This document shows, one piece after another, positions 44,077 through 53,189 of a stretch of DNA of 64,000 nt. The position numbers and the translations under genes are program-made. The stretch is from Streptomyces noursei (GTDB lineage Bacteria; Actinomycetota; Actinomycetes; Streptomycetales; Streptomycetaceae): the NCBI RefSeq assembly GCF_001646665.1, contig NZ_LWBU01000290.1, positions 1 to 64,000 of the forward strand, in the 5' to 3' direction. A model generated the notes under the pieces. It saw nothing but the letters and a program-made list of their open reading frames with translations. It ran no database searches and had not been told where the DNA came from. Position 1 is the first letter of the stretch. Each line of letters begins with the position of its first letter.

Positions 44077-45201
44077 TCACACGGAGACGTGCGTCTTGTC
44101 GTCCTCGCCCTTGGCCGCCAGCGCCTTGTTGCGGCGCACGGAGGACAGGAAGGAGGCGGCGATCAGGAAGACACCGACGAGGCCGGTGATGATCTCGCTG
44201 ATCTCGTGCTGGATGGTGATGAGCAGGATCACCGCGAGCGCGCCGATCGCGTAGTGCGCGCCGTGCTCCAGGTAGACGTAGTCGTCCAGCGTGCCCTGGC
44301 GGACCAGGTAGACGGTGAGCGACCGGACGTACATCGCGCCGATGCCGAGGCCCAGCGCCATCCAGAAGATGTGGTTGGTGATGGCGAAGGCGCCGATGAC
44401 CCCGTCGAAGGAGAAGGAGGCGTCGAGGACCTCGAGGTACAGGAAGAGGAAGAAGGCGGCCTTGCCGGCGAGGCCGACCGCGGAGACGGGCTTGCCCTCC
44501 TTCTTGGCCTTCTCCTCCTCCTCGTGCTCGCGCTCCTCCTCTTCCTCCAGCTTGTCCTCGAAGTAGCCGGAGAGGCCGCCGACGACCAGGTACGTGATCA
44601 GACCGGCCACGCCGGACAGGAGCACGGTGGCCGACTTGTCGGCATGCCCGGTGCTGGTGTGCGCCTGGGTGGCGAAGGTCATGGCGGTGACCATCAGGAC
44701 GATCAGCGCGATGCAGACCGAGAGCATGTCGACCTTGCCGAGCTTGGCCGCCGGGCGCTCCAGCCACGAGAGCCACTTGTGCTCGCGGTTCTCGAACATG
44801 AAGTCGAGGAAGATCATCAGCAGGAACATGCCGCCGAAGGCGGCGATGGCGGCGTGGGCGTCGGTGACGAGGTCTTCGTACCGCTCGGGGTCGTCCATGG
44901 CGAGCTGGACGGCCTCGATGGGGCCGACCTGGGCACTGATGGCGACGATCACGACAGGGAAGACCAGCCGCATGCCGAAGACCGCGATCAGGATGCCGAT
45001 CGTCAGGAAGATCTTCTGCCAGAAGGCGTTCATCTTCTTGAGGATTCCGGCGTTGACGACCGCGTTGTCGAACGACAGCGAGATCTCGAGGATCGACAGG
45101 ATCAGTACGACCCCGAACGCCTCCCAGCCCCACTGCCAGGCGGCGAAAGCGAGGCCGAGCGCCGTGATGGCGAACGACCAGCCGAAGGTTTTCAGAACCA
45201 C
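44077..45201 (-). CDS. DUF475/TerC-like integral membrane protein
   Basis: 374 residues with about nine helices. The TerC-type acidic motifs appear twice: LEISLSFDNAVVNAG (about 38-52) and LEVLDASFSFDGVIGAF (about 238-254). A long Glu/Lys-rich loop (EEEEREHEEEEKAK) lies between halves. TerC-superfamily proteins exchange Mn2+ and other divalent ions and work with TerD proteins at the membrane. GTG start. Stands between TerA-like and TerD genes, same strand. Confidence 0.9.
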   Translation of the reverse strand: MVLKTFGWSFAITALGLAFAAWQWGWEAFGVVLILSILEISLSFDNAVVNAGILKKMNAFWQKIFLTIGILIAVFGMRLVFPVVIVAISAQVGPIEAVQLAMDDPERYEDLVTDAHAAIAAFGGMFLLMIFLDFMFENREHKWLSWLERPAAKLGKVDMLSVCIALIVLMVTAMTFATQAHTSTGHADKSATVLLSGVAGLITYLVVGGLSGYFEDKLEEEEEREHEEEEKAKKEGKPVSAVGLAGKAAFFLFLYLEVLDASFSFDGVIGAFAITNHIFWMALGLGIGAMYVRSLTVYLVRQGTLDDYVYLEHGAHYAIGALAVILLITIQHEISEIITGLVGVFLIAASFLSSVRRNKALAAKGEDDKTHVSV

Positions 45202-45284
45202 TGGCTACCCAATCGTGTTAAGTACGGGTACGGGTCTCCCCCGCGCCGTGCGCGCCGGGCTTTGAACGAACCCGGAGACGAGCT

Positions 45285-45860
45285 TTAGGAAACATTGACC
45301 CCGAAGTCTAGAGCGATGCCCCTCAGCCCCGATGCGTACCCCTGTCCTACCGCCCGGAACTTCCATTCCCCGCCGTACCGGTAGAGCTCGCCGAAGATCA
45401 TCGCCGTTTCGGTGGACGCGTCCTCGCTCAGGTCGTACCGCGCGAGTTCCTGGCCGTCGGCCTGGTTCACCACTCGGATGAAGGCGTTGCTGACCTGGCC
45501 GAAGGTCTGGCCCCGATTGTCGGCCTCGTGGATGGAGACCGGAAAGATGATCTTGTCTACGTCGGCCGGCACCCGGGGGAGGTCGACGATCAGCGACTCG
45601 TCGTCGCCGTCGCCCTCACCGGTGAGGTTGTCACCGGTGTGCTCGACGGAGCCGTCGGGGCTGGTGAGGTTGTTGTAGAACACGAACCATTCGTCGCCGA
45701 GCACCCTGCCGTCGCGGCAGAGCAGTGCGCTGGCGTCGAGGTCGAAGGGCGCTCCGGTGGTGGAGCGCGCGTCCCATCCGAGCCCCACCAGCACCTGGGT
45801 GAGGTTGGGTGCGGCCTTGGAGAGGGAGACATTGCCTCCCTTGGCGAGCGTGACGCCCAT
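45285..45860 (-). CDS. terD: TerD family tellurium-resistance/stress protein
   Basis: 191 residues. MGVTLAKGGNVSLSK start, DLDASALLCRDGRVL, HTGDNLTGEGDGDDES (calcium-binding loop) and ETAMIFGELYRYGGEWKFRAVGQGYASGL are canonical. TerD binds Ca2+ and is part of the stress-linked Ter complex. A close paralogue lies just upstream on the same strand (roughly three residues in four shared by eye), from which it is separated by 456 GC-rich bases. GGGGAGG precedes the ATG. Confidence 0.92.
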   Translation of the reverse strand: MGVTLAKGGNVSLSKAAPNLTQVLVGLGWDARSTTGAPFDLDASALLCRDGRVLGDEWFVFYNNLTSPDGSVEHTGDNLTGEGDGDDESLIVDLPRVPADVDKIIFPVSIHEADNRGQTFGQVSNAFIRVVNQADGQELARYDLSEDASTETAMIFGELYRYGGEWKFRAVGQGYASGLRGIALDFGVNVS

Positions 45861-46316
45861 GACGGTGGTTCCTCCCCTAGATGTGCTGCTGCGGTCTTCC
45901 GGGGACGGCCCCCGGCCCCCCGGCCCGGGGCGCGGTCACCGCGAGCCCGGAGCGGACGGTAAGGCACGTCCGGCGCCGCACGGAAGCGTGCGGCGCCGGA
46001 CGGAAGGGCACGGCCGGTCGGACCGGTGCCCCCGAGGCGTTGCGGGCGTACGTACGCCCCCGGCGCCGCTCCGTCACCGGAGCGGAGCCGCACCAGGCCC
46101 GAACGGGCCTGAACAGGCCCGAACCGGGACGGACCGGAAGCGATCCGACCCGGACCCGGCCGGGGGCGGACCCGGCGGACCCGGCGGACCGGAACGGACC
46201 AGGCCGGACCGGGCCGGAACGGACCGGGGTCCGCTCCGGACGGGCCGGACCCGGCCGGGCCGCGGCGGGCCGTTCCGTCGCCGGAGCGCCGCCGCCGGCC
46301 GTCGCCGGGGTGCGGG
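45861..46316. repeat. GC-rich spacer with hairpin and GGACCGG-type short repeats
   Basis: No gene. A perfect 15-bp hairpin, CGTCCGGCGCCGCAC / GTGCGGCGCCGGACG, is at 45967-46002 with a 6-base loop; it probably terminates the upstream terD gene. Between 46130 and 46260 the motif CCGGACC/GGACCGG recurs about a dozen times in both orientations, a degenerate tandem array. Confidence 0.65.
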
Positions 46317-46892
46317 TCAGACGTTGACGCCGAAGTCCTGCGCGATGCCGCGCAGGCCCGAGGCGTAGCCCTGGCCCACGGCGCGGAACTTCCACTCCGC
46401 GCCGTTGCGGTACAGCTCGCCGAAGACCATGGCGGTCTCCGTCGAGGCGTCCTCGCTCAGGTCGTAGCGGGCGATCTCGGCGCCGCCGGCCTGGTTCACG
46501 ACGCGGATGAACGCGTTGCGGACCTGGCCGAAGGACTGCTGGCGGGTCTCGGCGTCGTAGATCGACACCGGGAAGACGATCTTGGCGACGTCGGCCGGGA
46601 CGTTGGCCAGGTCGACCTTGACCTGCTCGTCGTCGCCCTCGCCCTCACCGGTGAGGTTGTCACCGGTGTGCTCGACCGAGCCGTCGGCGCTCTTCAGGTT
46701 GTTGAAGAACACGAAGTCCTGGTCGTTGCGGACCTTGCCCTCGGCGTTGACCAGGATGGCACTGGCGTCGAGGTCGAAGTCCGTACCGGTGGTGGTGCGG
46801 ACGTCCCAGCCCAGACCGACGGTGACTGCCGTCAGGCCCGGGGCCTCCTTGGTCAGCGAGACGTTGCCGCCCTTGCTGAGGCTGACTCCCAC
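46317..46892 (-). CDS. terD: TerD family tellurium-resistance/stress protein (second copy)
   Basis: 191 residues, beginning VGVSLSKGGNVSLTKEAPG. DLDASAILVNAEGKVR, HTGDNLTGEGEGDDEQ and the ELYRNGAEWKFRAVGQGY block match its neighbour almost position by position. GTG start chosen over an upstream ATG because GGAGGG lies between them at the correct distance. A candidate sigma-R-type promoter (GGAAC, 19 bases, GTT) is 60-85 bases upstream, suggesting response to thiol-oxidative stress. Confidence 0.92.
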   Translation of the reverse strand: MGVSLSKGGNVSLTKEAPGLTAVTVGLGWDVRTTTGTDFDLDASAILVNAEGKVRNDQDFVFFNNLKSADGSVEHTGDNLTGEGEGDDEQVKVDLANVPADVAKIVFPVSIYDAETRQQSFGQVRNAFIRVVNQAGGAEIARYDLSEDASTETAMVFGELYRNGAEWKFRAVGQGYASGLRGIAQDFGVNV

Positions 46893-46950
46893 GAGTCCCT
46901 CCATTGGTTTTCAGGGGCAGCGTGCCCCCGTGGTGCGTTGGCATCGGATC

Positions 46951-46977
46951 AACGACTGGATCCTAGTGACCGGTTCC
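46951..46977 (-). promoter_or_regulatory. Candidate sigma-R-type promoter of terD
   Basis: GGAAC (46977-46973) and GTT (46953-46951) with 19 bases between, close to the streptomycete sigma-R consensus GGAAT-N18/19-GTT, about 60 bases before the terD start. Confidence 0.45.
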
Positions 46978-47006
46978 CGTCGTGAGCAGGCTTCTGGCCC
47001 GAAGAT

Positions 47007-47492
47007 TCAGAGGGTGTCGAGCGCCGCGGCGTACTCGTTGAGGTCGCGGGCGTCCGGCAGGCCGTTGACGACGGTCCAGCGGACGACGCCCTCCTTGTCG
47101 ATGATGAAGGTGCCGCGGACCGCGCAGCCCTTCTCCTCGTCGAAGACGCCGTACGCGCGCGAGACCTCGCCGTGCGGCCAGAAGTCCGACAGCAGCGGGT
47201 ACTCCAGCCCCTCCTGCTCGGCGAAGACGCGCAGCGTGTGGATCGAGTCGTTGGAGACGGCGAGGAGCTGGGTGTCGTCGTTGACGAACCTCGGCAGCTC
47301 GTCGCGGAGCGCGCAGAGCTCGCCCGTGCACACTCCGGTGAAGGCGAAGGGGTAGAAGAGGAGCACGACGTTCTTCCGGCCGCGGAAGTCCGCGAGCGAC
47401 ACGGTACGGCCGTGGTTGTCCTTCAGCTCGAAGTCCGGGGCCTTGGTGCCGACCCCGATGGGCGCGGTCGCCTCGATCGCCTCGATCGCCAT
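47007..47492 (-). CDS. AhpC/Bcp-type peroxiredoxin (AhpE-like)
   Basis: 161 residues. Peroxidatic cysteine Cys55 in FYPFAFTGVCTGELC; Cys60 could act as resolving residue (atypical 2-Cys). WPHGEVSRAYGVFDEEKG and RGTFIIDKEGVVRWTV are typical thioredoxin-fold strands. It reduces hydrogen or organic peroxides, a role that fits the nearby stress genes. ATG start four codons after an alternative one. Confidence 0.92.
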   Translation of the reverse strand: MAIEAIEATAPIGVGTKAPDFELKDNHGRTVSLADFRGRKNVVLLFYPFAFTGVCTGELCALRDELPRFVNDDTQLLAVSNDSIHTLRVFAEQEGLEYPLLSDFWPHGEVSRAYGVFDEEKGCAVRGTFIIDKEGVVRWTVVNGLPDARDLNEYAAALDTL

Positions 47493-47542
47493 GACAGAAA
47501 GCATCCCTTCGCTGGATCCCGTGGGGTCCCACCCTACGCACA

Positions 47543-47574
47543 GGACCCCCGCCGACCGATGTCGGCGGGGGTCC
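47543..47574 (-). terminator. Terminator after the DUF3052 gene
   Basis: Perfect 14-bp inverted repeat (GGACCCCCGCCGAC / GTCGGCGGGGGTCC) around CGAT, 30 bases beyond the DUF3052 stop on the minus strand. Confidence 0.85.
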
Positions 47575-47604
47575 CATGGCTGGGGGGACGGGTGGGGGAA
47601 GGAC

Positions 47605-48036
47605 TCAGCGCTTGGCGGTCTTCGGGGTCACCAGCCGGCTGCCGGTCCAGTCCTTGCCGGCGTTGATGCTCCGGGTCTGGGACAGTCCGGCCGTCTGGGC
47701 GGCCTCGTTGATGTCGCTGGGCTCGATGTAACCGTCACGGCCGGTCTTGGGCGTCATGAGCCAGATCTGCCCACCCTCGTCGATCAGACCGATGGCGTCG
47801 ACCAGCGCGTCCGTGAGGTCGCCGTCGTCGTCACGGAACCACAGCAGTACGACGTCGGCGACGTCGTCGTAGTCCTCGTCGACGAGATCCTGGCCGATGA
47901 CGGCCTCGATGCCTTCACGGAGCTCCTGCTCGACGTCGTCGTCGTAGCCGATCTCCTGGACCACCTGTCCGGGCTCGAACCCCAGCTTCGCTGCCGGGTT
48001 GGTCCGCTCCTCCGCGTGGTCCGCGGTCGCGCTCAC
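47605..48036 (-). CDS. DUF3052 domain protein
   Basis: 143 residues with the family core PAAKLGFEPGQVVQEIGYDDDVEQELREGIEA and a very acidic middle (DLVDEDYDDVADVVLLWFRDDDGDL). A conserved actinobacterial protein next to aceE in many streptomycetes; function unknown. GTG start after AGGAGGC. Divergent from aceE. Confidence 0.9.
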   Translation of the reverse strand: MSATADHAEERTNPAAKLGFEPGQVVQEIGYDDDVEQELREGIEAVIGQDLVDEDYDDVADVVLLWFRDDDGDLTDALVDAIGLIDEGGQIWLMTPKTGRDGYIEPSDINEAAQTAGLSQTRSINAGKDWTGSRLVTPKTAKR

Positions 48037-48487
48037 GGCTTGCCTCCTGATCGTTTTTTGGGAAGTGCTTCGGCCGCGCGCGTACGCGTGGCATTGGGCG
48101 TAGTCCACACGTGCGGGGCGGATCGCGCAAGTACCCGGCGATCGAGACCGCCGAAACGGTGACTTTTGGGGCCGTCTCGCCGCAACTCCAGGCACCTTCC
48201 CGCCCGCACCCGCGCTACACGCCACGGCTCTTGACCCACTTTATTCGCTTCTACTCCTTCCGTGCGCCCGTAGGGGCCGAACGACCGAACGAAACACATG
48301 GCCGGGTTGGGCGTAAGGTTGCGATTTGACCAGCGCCTTCCGGTGACCCCGGCCCGGACACGGCGACCCGTGGGGGTTACCCCTCGGTAAAGATGACGTT
48401 TACGCCCATGGGGTACACGATGGTGGCGGCGCGACCGCACAGCCGACACTCCACTCCCCGTAGGCTCCACCGACCAGAAGGAACAGC
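48037..48487. promoter_or_regulatory. Divergent regulatory region between DUF3052 and aceE
   Basis: 451 bases, less GC-rich than the genes, without coding evidence. It includes a palindromic GTAAA-GATGACG-TTTAC (48387-48403) 85 bases before aceE, candidate operator for a transcription regulator, and a TTGACC box (from 48230) followed by AT-rich sequence that could be an aceE promoter. Not assignable further. Confidence 0.5.
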
Positions 48488-51220
48488 GTGGCTTCCGGAT
48501 CCGATCGCAACCCGATCATCATTGGCGGCCTTCCCAGCCAGGTCCCGGATTTCGATCCCGAAGAGACCCAGGAATGGCTCGACTCCCTCGACGCCGCCGT
48601 GGACGAGCGCGGCCGCGAGCGGGCCCGTTACCTGATGCTCCGCCTGATCGAGCGGGCTCGCGAGAAGCGCGTGGCCGTGCCCGAGATGCGCAGCACGGAC
48701 TACGTGAACACCATCGCCACCAAGGACGAGCCGTTCTTCCCCGGCAACGAGGAGATCGAGCGCAAGGTCCTCAACGCCACCCGGTGGAACGCCGCCGTGA
48801 TGGTGTCGCGCGCCCAGCGCCCCGGCATCGGCGTCGGCGGCCACATCGCCACCTTCGCCTCCTCGGCGTCCCTCTACGACGTGGGCTTCAACCACTTCTT
48901 CCGGGGCAAGGACGAGGGCGACGGCGGCGACCAGATCTTCTTCCAGGGCCACGCCTCGCCCGGTGTCTACGCCCGCGCGTTCCTCCTGGACCGGCTCTCC
49001 GAGGCGCAGCTCGACGCCTTCCGCCAGGAGAAGTCGAAGTTCCCGAACGGCCTGTCGTCGTACCCGCACCCGCGGCTGATGCCGGACTTCTGGGAGTTCC
49101 CCACCGTCTCGATGGGCCTCGGCCCCATCGGCGCCATCTACCAGGCGCGCATGAACCGCTACATGGAGGCGCGCGGCATCGCCGACACCTCCAAGTCGCA
49201 CGTGTGGGCGTTCCTCGGCGACGGCGAGATGGACGAGCCGGAGTCGCTGGGCCAGCTGTCGATCGCGGCCCGTGAAGGCCTCGACAACCTGACGTTCGTC
49301 GTCAACTGCAACCTCCAGCGGCTCGATGGCCCGGTGCGCGGCAACGGGAAGATCATCCAGGAGCTGGAGTCGCAGTTCCGCGGCGCCGGCTGGAACGTGA
49401 TCAAGCTGGTGTGGGACCGCTCGTGGGACCCGCTGCTGGCGCAGGACCGCGACGGCATCCTGGTCAACAAGCTGAACACGACGCCCGACGGTCAGTTCCA
49501 GACGTACGCGACGGAGACCGGCGCGTACATCCGCGAGCACTTCTTCGGTGACGACCACCGGCTGCGCGCCATGGTCGAGGGCATGTCCGACGACCAGATC
49601 CTGCACCTGGGCCGCGGCGGTCACGACCACAAGAAGATCTTCGCGGCGTACAAGGCGGCGGTGGAGCACAAGGGCCAGCCGACCGTCATCCTGGCGCAGA
49701 CGGTCAAGGGCTGGACGCTCGGCCCGAACTTCGAGGGCCGCAACGCGACGCACCAGATGAAGAAGCTGACGGTCGACGACCTGAAGCGCTTCCGCGACCG
49801 GCTGCACATCCCGATCACCGACCAGCAGCTGGAGAGCGGCGTCCCGCCGTACTACCACCCGGGCCGGGACTCGGAGGAGATCCAGTACATGCACGACCGC
49901 CGCAAGGCGCTGGGCGGGTACGTCCCGACCCGTGTCGTGCGGGCCCAGCCCCTGGCGCTGCCGGACGACAAGACCTACGCGGCGGTGAAGAAGGGTTCGG
50001 GGCAGCAGTCGATCGCCACGACGATGGCGTTCGTGCGGCTGCTGAAGGACCTGATGCGGGACAAGGAGATCGGCAAGCGCTTCGTGCTGATCGCGCCGGA
50101 CGAATACCGCACCTTCGGCATGGACTCGTTCTTCCCGAGCGCCAAGATCTACAACCCGCTGGGGCAGCAGTACGAGGCCGTGGACCGCGAGCTGCTGCTG
50201 GCGTACAAGGAGTCCCCGACCGGCCAGATGCTGCACGACGGCATCTCGGAGGCGGGCTGCACCGCGTCCCTGATCGCCGCGGGATCGGCGTACGCCACGC
50301 ACGGCGAGCCGCTGATCCCGGTGTACGTCTTCTACTCGATGTTCGGTTTCCAGCGGACCGGCGACCAGTTCTGGCAGATGGCCGACCAGCTGTCGCGCGG
50401 CTTCGTGCTGGGCGCGACCGCCGGGCGCACGACGCTGACCGGTGAGGGTCTGCAGCACGCGGACGGCCACTCGCAGCTCCTGGCCTCGACGAACCCGGCC
50501 TGTGTCGCGTACGACCCGGCCTTCGGCTTCGAGATCGCGCACATCGTCAAGGACGGTCTGCGCCGGATGTACGGCGAGAACGCCGAGGACGTCTTCTACT
50601 ACCTCACCGTCTACAACGAGCCGATCCAGCACCCGGCCGAGCCGGCGGACGTCGACGCGGACGGCATCCTCAAGGGCCTGTACCGCTTCAGCACCGGCCA
50701 GGCGGGGGCGATCCCGGCGCAGATCATGGCGTCCGGCGTGGCGGTCCCGTGGGCGCTGGAGGCGCAGCGGATCCTCGCCGAGGAGTGGAACGTGCGCGCC
50801 GACGTCTGGTCGGCCACGTCCTGGAACGAGCTGCGCCGCGAGGCGGTGGCGGTGGACGAGCACAACCTGCTCCACCCGGAGGAGGAGCAGCGGGTTCCGT
50901 ACGTGACGCGGAAGCTGTCCGGCGCGGAGGGTCCGTTCGTGGCCGTCTCCGACTGGATGCGGTCGGTTCCGGACCAGATCGCGCGCTGGGTGCCGGGGAC
51001 GTACACCTCCCTGGGTGCGGACGGCTTCGGTTTCGCCGACACCCGAGGCGCGGCCCGGCGGTACTTCCACATTGACGCCCAGTCGATCGTCCTGTCGGTG
51101 CTGACGGAGCTGGCCCGGGAGGGCAAGGTGGACCGTTCGGCGCTGAAGCAGGCCGTGGACCGCTACCGGCTGCTCGACGTGTCGGCGGCCGACCCGGGTG
51201 CCGCGGGCGGCGACGCGTAG
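48488..51220 (+). CDS. aceE: Pyruvate dehydrogenase E1 component, homodimeric type
   Basis: 910 residues, the usual length of AceE. Thiamine-diphosphate motif FLGDGEMDEPE...NLQRLDGPVRGNG (about residues 240-285), GGHIATFASSASLYDVGFNHFF, and PVYVFYSMFGFQRTGDQFWQMADQLSRGF are all intact. It decarboxylates pyruvate and passes the acetyl group to the E2 lipoyl domain, feeding acetyl-CoA to the TCA cycle and to acetate-derived natural products. GTG start after AGAAGGAACAGC. A terminator hairpin follows. Confidence 0.97.
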   Translation: MASGSDRNPIIIGGLPSQVPDFDPEETQEWLDSLDAAVDERGRERARYLMLRLIERAREKRVAVPEMRSTDYVNTIATKDEPFFPGNEEIERKVLNATRWNAAVMVSRAQRPGIGVGGHIATFASSASLYDVGFNHFFRGKDEGDGGDQIFFQGHASPGVYARAFLLDRLSEAQLDAFRQEKSKFPNGLSSYPHPRLMPDFWEFPTVSMGLGPIGAIYQARMNRYMEARGIADTSKSHVWAFLGDGEMDEPESLGQLSIAAREGLDNLTFVVNCNLQRLDGPVRGNGKIIQELESQFRGAGWNVIKLVWDRSWDPLLAQDRDGILVNKLNTTPDGQFQTYATETGAYIREHFFGDDHRLRAMVEGMSDDQILHLGRGGHDHKKIFAAYKAAVEHKGQPTVILAQTVKGWTLGPNFEGRNATHQMKKLTVDDLKRFRDRLHIPITDQQLESGVPPYYHPGRDSEEIQYMHDRRKALGGYVPTRVVRAQPLALPDDKTYAAVKKGSGQQSIATTMAFVRLLKDLMRDKEIGKRFVLIAPDEYRTFGMDSFFPSAKIYNPLGQQYEAVDRELLLAYKESPTGQMLHDGISEAGCTASLIAAGSAYATHGEPLIPVYVFYSMFGFQRTGDQFWQMADQLSRGFVLGATAGRTTLTGEGLQHADGHSQLLASTNPACVAYDPAFGFEIAHIVKDGLRRMYGENAEDVFYYLTVYNEPIQHPAEPADVDADGILKGLYRFSTGQAGAIPAQIMASGVAVPWALEAQRILAEEWNVRADVWSATSWNELRREAVAVDEHNLLHPEEEQRVPYVTRKLSGAEGPFVAVSDWMRSVPDQIARWVPGTYTSLGADGFGFADTRGAARRYFHIDAQSIVLSVLTELAREGKVDRSALKQAVDRYRLLDVSAADPGAAGGDA

Positions 51221-51227
51221 CACGCCG

Positions 51228-51264
51228 GGCGGGGCGCGGGGGATTTCGTCCCGCGCGCCCCGCC
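51228..51264 (+). terminator. Terminator after aceE
   Basis: GGCGGGGCGCG (51228-51238) pairs with CGCGCCCCGCC (51254-51264), an 11-bp hairpin just after the aceE stop. Confidence 0.75.
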
Positions 51265-51277
51265 TACCATTCCCGGC

Positions 51278-52114
51278 ATGAAGGAACGCTGGGAAGCACG
51301 CACCCAGACGCCGCTCCTGGCGCTCGCCCTGGCTTTCGGCATCGCGTACGCGGTGCCGATAGTCATGCCCGACGCCGAGCGGTGGGTGCACTCGCTGTGC
51401 ACGGTCGTGGAGTGGGTGGTGTGGGGCGCGTTCGCCCTGGACTACGTGGTGCGGCTGGTCCTCGCCCCGTCTCGGTGGCTCTTCGTGCGGAGTCATCCGC
51501 TGGACCTGCTGGCGGTGCTGCTGCCGCTGGTCCAGCCGCTGCGGCTGCTGCGGCTGGTCTCCACGCTGCTCCTGGTGGGCCGGCGGGCCAGGATGGCGTC
51601 GCAGATCACGCTCACCACCTATGTGGCGGGGTCGGTGGCGGGTCTGCTGATGTTCGGGTCGCTCGCGGTGCTGCACGTGGAGCGCGACGCCCCGGACGGG
51701 AACATCAAGACGCTGGGTGACGCGGTCTGGTGGTCGTTCACCACGATGACCACCGTGGGGTACGGGGATCACGCCCCGACCACCGGGCTCGGCCGGCTCC
51801 TGGCCGTGGGGCTGATGCTGTCGGGCATCGCGCTGCTGGGTGTGGTGACGGCCAACATCGCGGCCTGGTTCATCTCCCGCTTCGAGCGGGACGACGAGCA
51901 GGAGCGCCGTCAGAGCGCGCTGCTGGAGGCGCTGACCCGGGAGGTCCGGGAGCTGCGCACGGAGGTGGCCCGGCTGTCCGGCGCCCCGGGAGTCCCCGCA
52001 CAGGCCGACCCGCGGCCGGCGGCCGTACCCGCACCGGGCACCGCACCGGTCGTGCCCGCCGCGCCGACCGCGCCCGTCGAGGCGGCGGGGGCCGGCACGG
52101 AGAGCGCGCGCTAG
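51278..52114 (+). CDS. Voltage-gated-like potassium channel protein
   Basis: 278 residues with four to six helices including a voltage-sensor-like segment rich in arginine (PLRLLRLVSTLLLVGRRARM). The selectivity filter TMTTVGYGD (about 156-164) defines a K+ channel pore, with a C-terminal coiled-coil (DDEQERRQSALLEALTREVRELRTEVARL) for tetramer assembly and a Pro/Ala tail. Conducts K+ across the plasma membrane. ATG start. Confidence 0.92.
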   Translation: MKERWEARTQTPLLALALAFGIAYAVPIVMPDAERWVHSLCTVVEWVVWGAFALDYVVRLVLAPSRWLFVRSHPLDLLAVLLPLVQPLRLLRLVSTLLLVGRRARMASQITLTTYVAGSVAGLLMFGSLAVLHVERDAPDGNIKTLGDAVWWSFTTMTTVGYGDHAPTTGLGRLLAVGLMLSGIALLGVVTANIAAWFISRFERDDEQERRQSALLEALTREVRELRTEVARLSGAPGVPAQADPRPAAVPAPGTAPVVPAAPTAPVEAAGAGTESAR

Positions 52115-52219
52115 AGCGTGGGCCCGGCCCGCCGGCCGGGCGGGGCCGCGGACACGCGGCCGTACGGCCCGGGCGCGAGGAGCGGGCCGGATGGACGTGT
52201 GCGGGCAGGCGGGCGCTTC

Positions 52220-52528
52220 CTAGAGCGTGCCGTCGCCCAGGGTGCCGACACCGGCCAGCCGGACGAGGGCCAGGACGGTGTCGATCGCCCCGAGGACGAA
52301 CGCGACCAGCGCCGGGAGGCGATCGCTCGCCCAGCGCCGGCCCATGCCGAGCCAGCCGCAGACGATCGCCACCGGGCCCAGGATGATGCCCAGTACGAAG
52401 AATCCGGCGACCGCGCAGACCAGCCCGACGATTCCGAGCGTCGCGCGGTCCGGCCCGGTCCGCGACCACATCCGGCCGCGTGAGCGGGGGTTCCTGCGCG
52501 AACGCGAGGTGTACCCGAAACTGCCCAT
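52220..52528 (-). CDS. Small hydrophobic membrane protein
   Basis: 102 residues with a basic N-terminus and two hydrophobic helices (about 30-60 and 74-94). DUF4190-like in style. Begins MGSFGYTSRSRRNPR. No specific function. On the strand opposite to the potassium channel gene and 19 bases before the I36 gene end. Confidence 0.65.
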   Translation of the reverse strand: MGSFGYTSRSRRNPRSRGRMWSRTGPDRATLGIVGLVCAVAGFFVLGIILGPVAIVCGWLGMGRRWASDRLPALVAFVLGAIDTVLALVRLAGVGTLGDGTL

Positions 52529-52547
52529 GGACCCCGGGTGCCCCGCC

Positions 52548-52955
52548 TCAGGACTCCCACACCTTGAAGGCCCGTACCTGGTAAGGCGATTGGGGGACCC
52601 AGGTGCCGCCGCCCGGATAGGTCTCGAACTCGCCGGTCTCGGCGCACTCGGCGGACTGGTAGGTGGTGACGGGCCGTCCGGTGCGGTTGGCGAGCGCGGC
52701 GGCGGTGGTCCCGGCGGGGAGGGGGACGCACGAGTCGACGTCGACGTCCGCCAGTTCGTGGGTGCGCTTGGCTCCCCGGAAGTCCTCCTTGGCCCACAGG
52801 CACAACTGCCCGGTGTCACAGGGGCCGAGCCGGGGTGGCGCGGCGGCCACGGGGGCCGCACCGGCGAGGAGGCCGGCGGCAAGGGCACCGACGGTGAGAG
52901 CGGTGGCCGTGAGAGCGGTGGTGACCGTGGTGGTCAGGACAGTCGTGGAACGCAT
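52548..52955 (-). CDS. Secreted peptidase inhibitor family I36 protein
   Basis: 135 residues: signal peptide (1-39, ending APVAAA), then a small Cys-rich domain (CDTGQLCLWAKEDFRGAKRTHEL, about 47-69; later DSCVPLP and SAECAETG) with the gamma-crystallin-like pattern of Streptomyces metalloproteinase inhibitor (SMPI)-type I36 proteins. It binds and blocks proteases outside the cell. ATG start; upstream codons would not add a better signal. Confidence 0.85.
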   Translation of the reverse strand: MRSTTVLTTTVTTALTATALTVGALAAGLLAGAAPVAAAPPRLGPCDTGQLCLWAKEDFRGAKRTHELADVDVDSCVPLPAGTTAAALANRTGRPVTTYQSAECAETGEFETYPGGGTWVPQSPYQVRAFKVWES

Positions 52956-53067
52956 GAGAACCCCCGTTGGTGCGTCGGCGTGACGATCACGCACCACCAT
53001 CGTGACGCTGTGTGACTCTCTGGGGAAGGTTCTCCGGCCCGATCCACCCGGAAGGGTGACACAGAGC

Positions 53068-53109
53068 GACGAGCGGGCCCCGTGGCCGCAGCCGCTGGGC
53101 CCGCTCGTC
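53068..53109. terminator. Hairpin between I36 and MFS genes
   Basis: Perfect 13-bp inverted repeat (GACGAGCGGGCCC / GGGCCCGCTCGTC) around a 16-base loop. Likely terminator of the MFS exporter gene on the minus strand. Confidence 0.7.
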
Positions 53110-53189
53110 CACTCCGGGCGGTCCCCCGGAGGACCCGGGGGACACCCTGGCGCCGTCCGATGCCGTCAGGCGCCGTCAGACATAGGACG

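Noticed and set aside
46130..46260. Second CRISPR-like or iteron array
   Set aside because: Short degenerate GGACCGG motifs at irregular spacing; no spacers, no replication gene nearby.
48377..51772. 1131-codon open frame antisense to aceE
   Set aside because: Mirror of the codon bias of aceE in a GC-rich genome; no family features, and aceE is certain.
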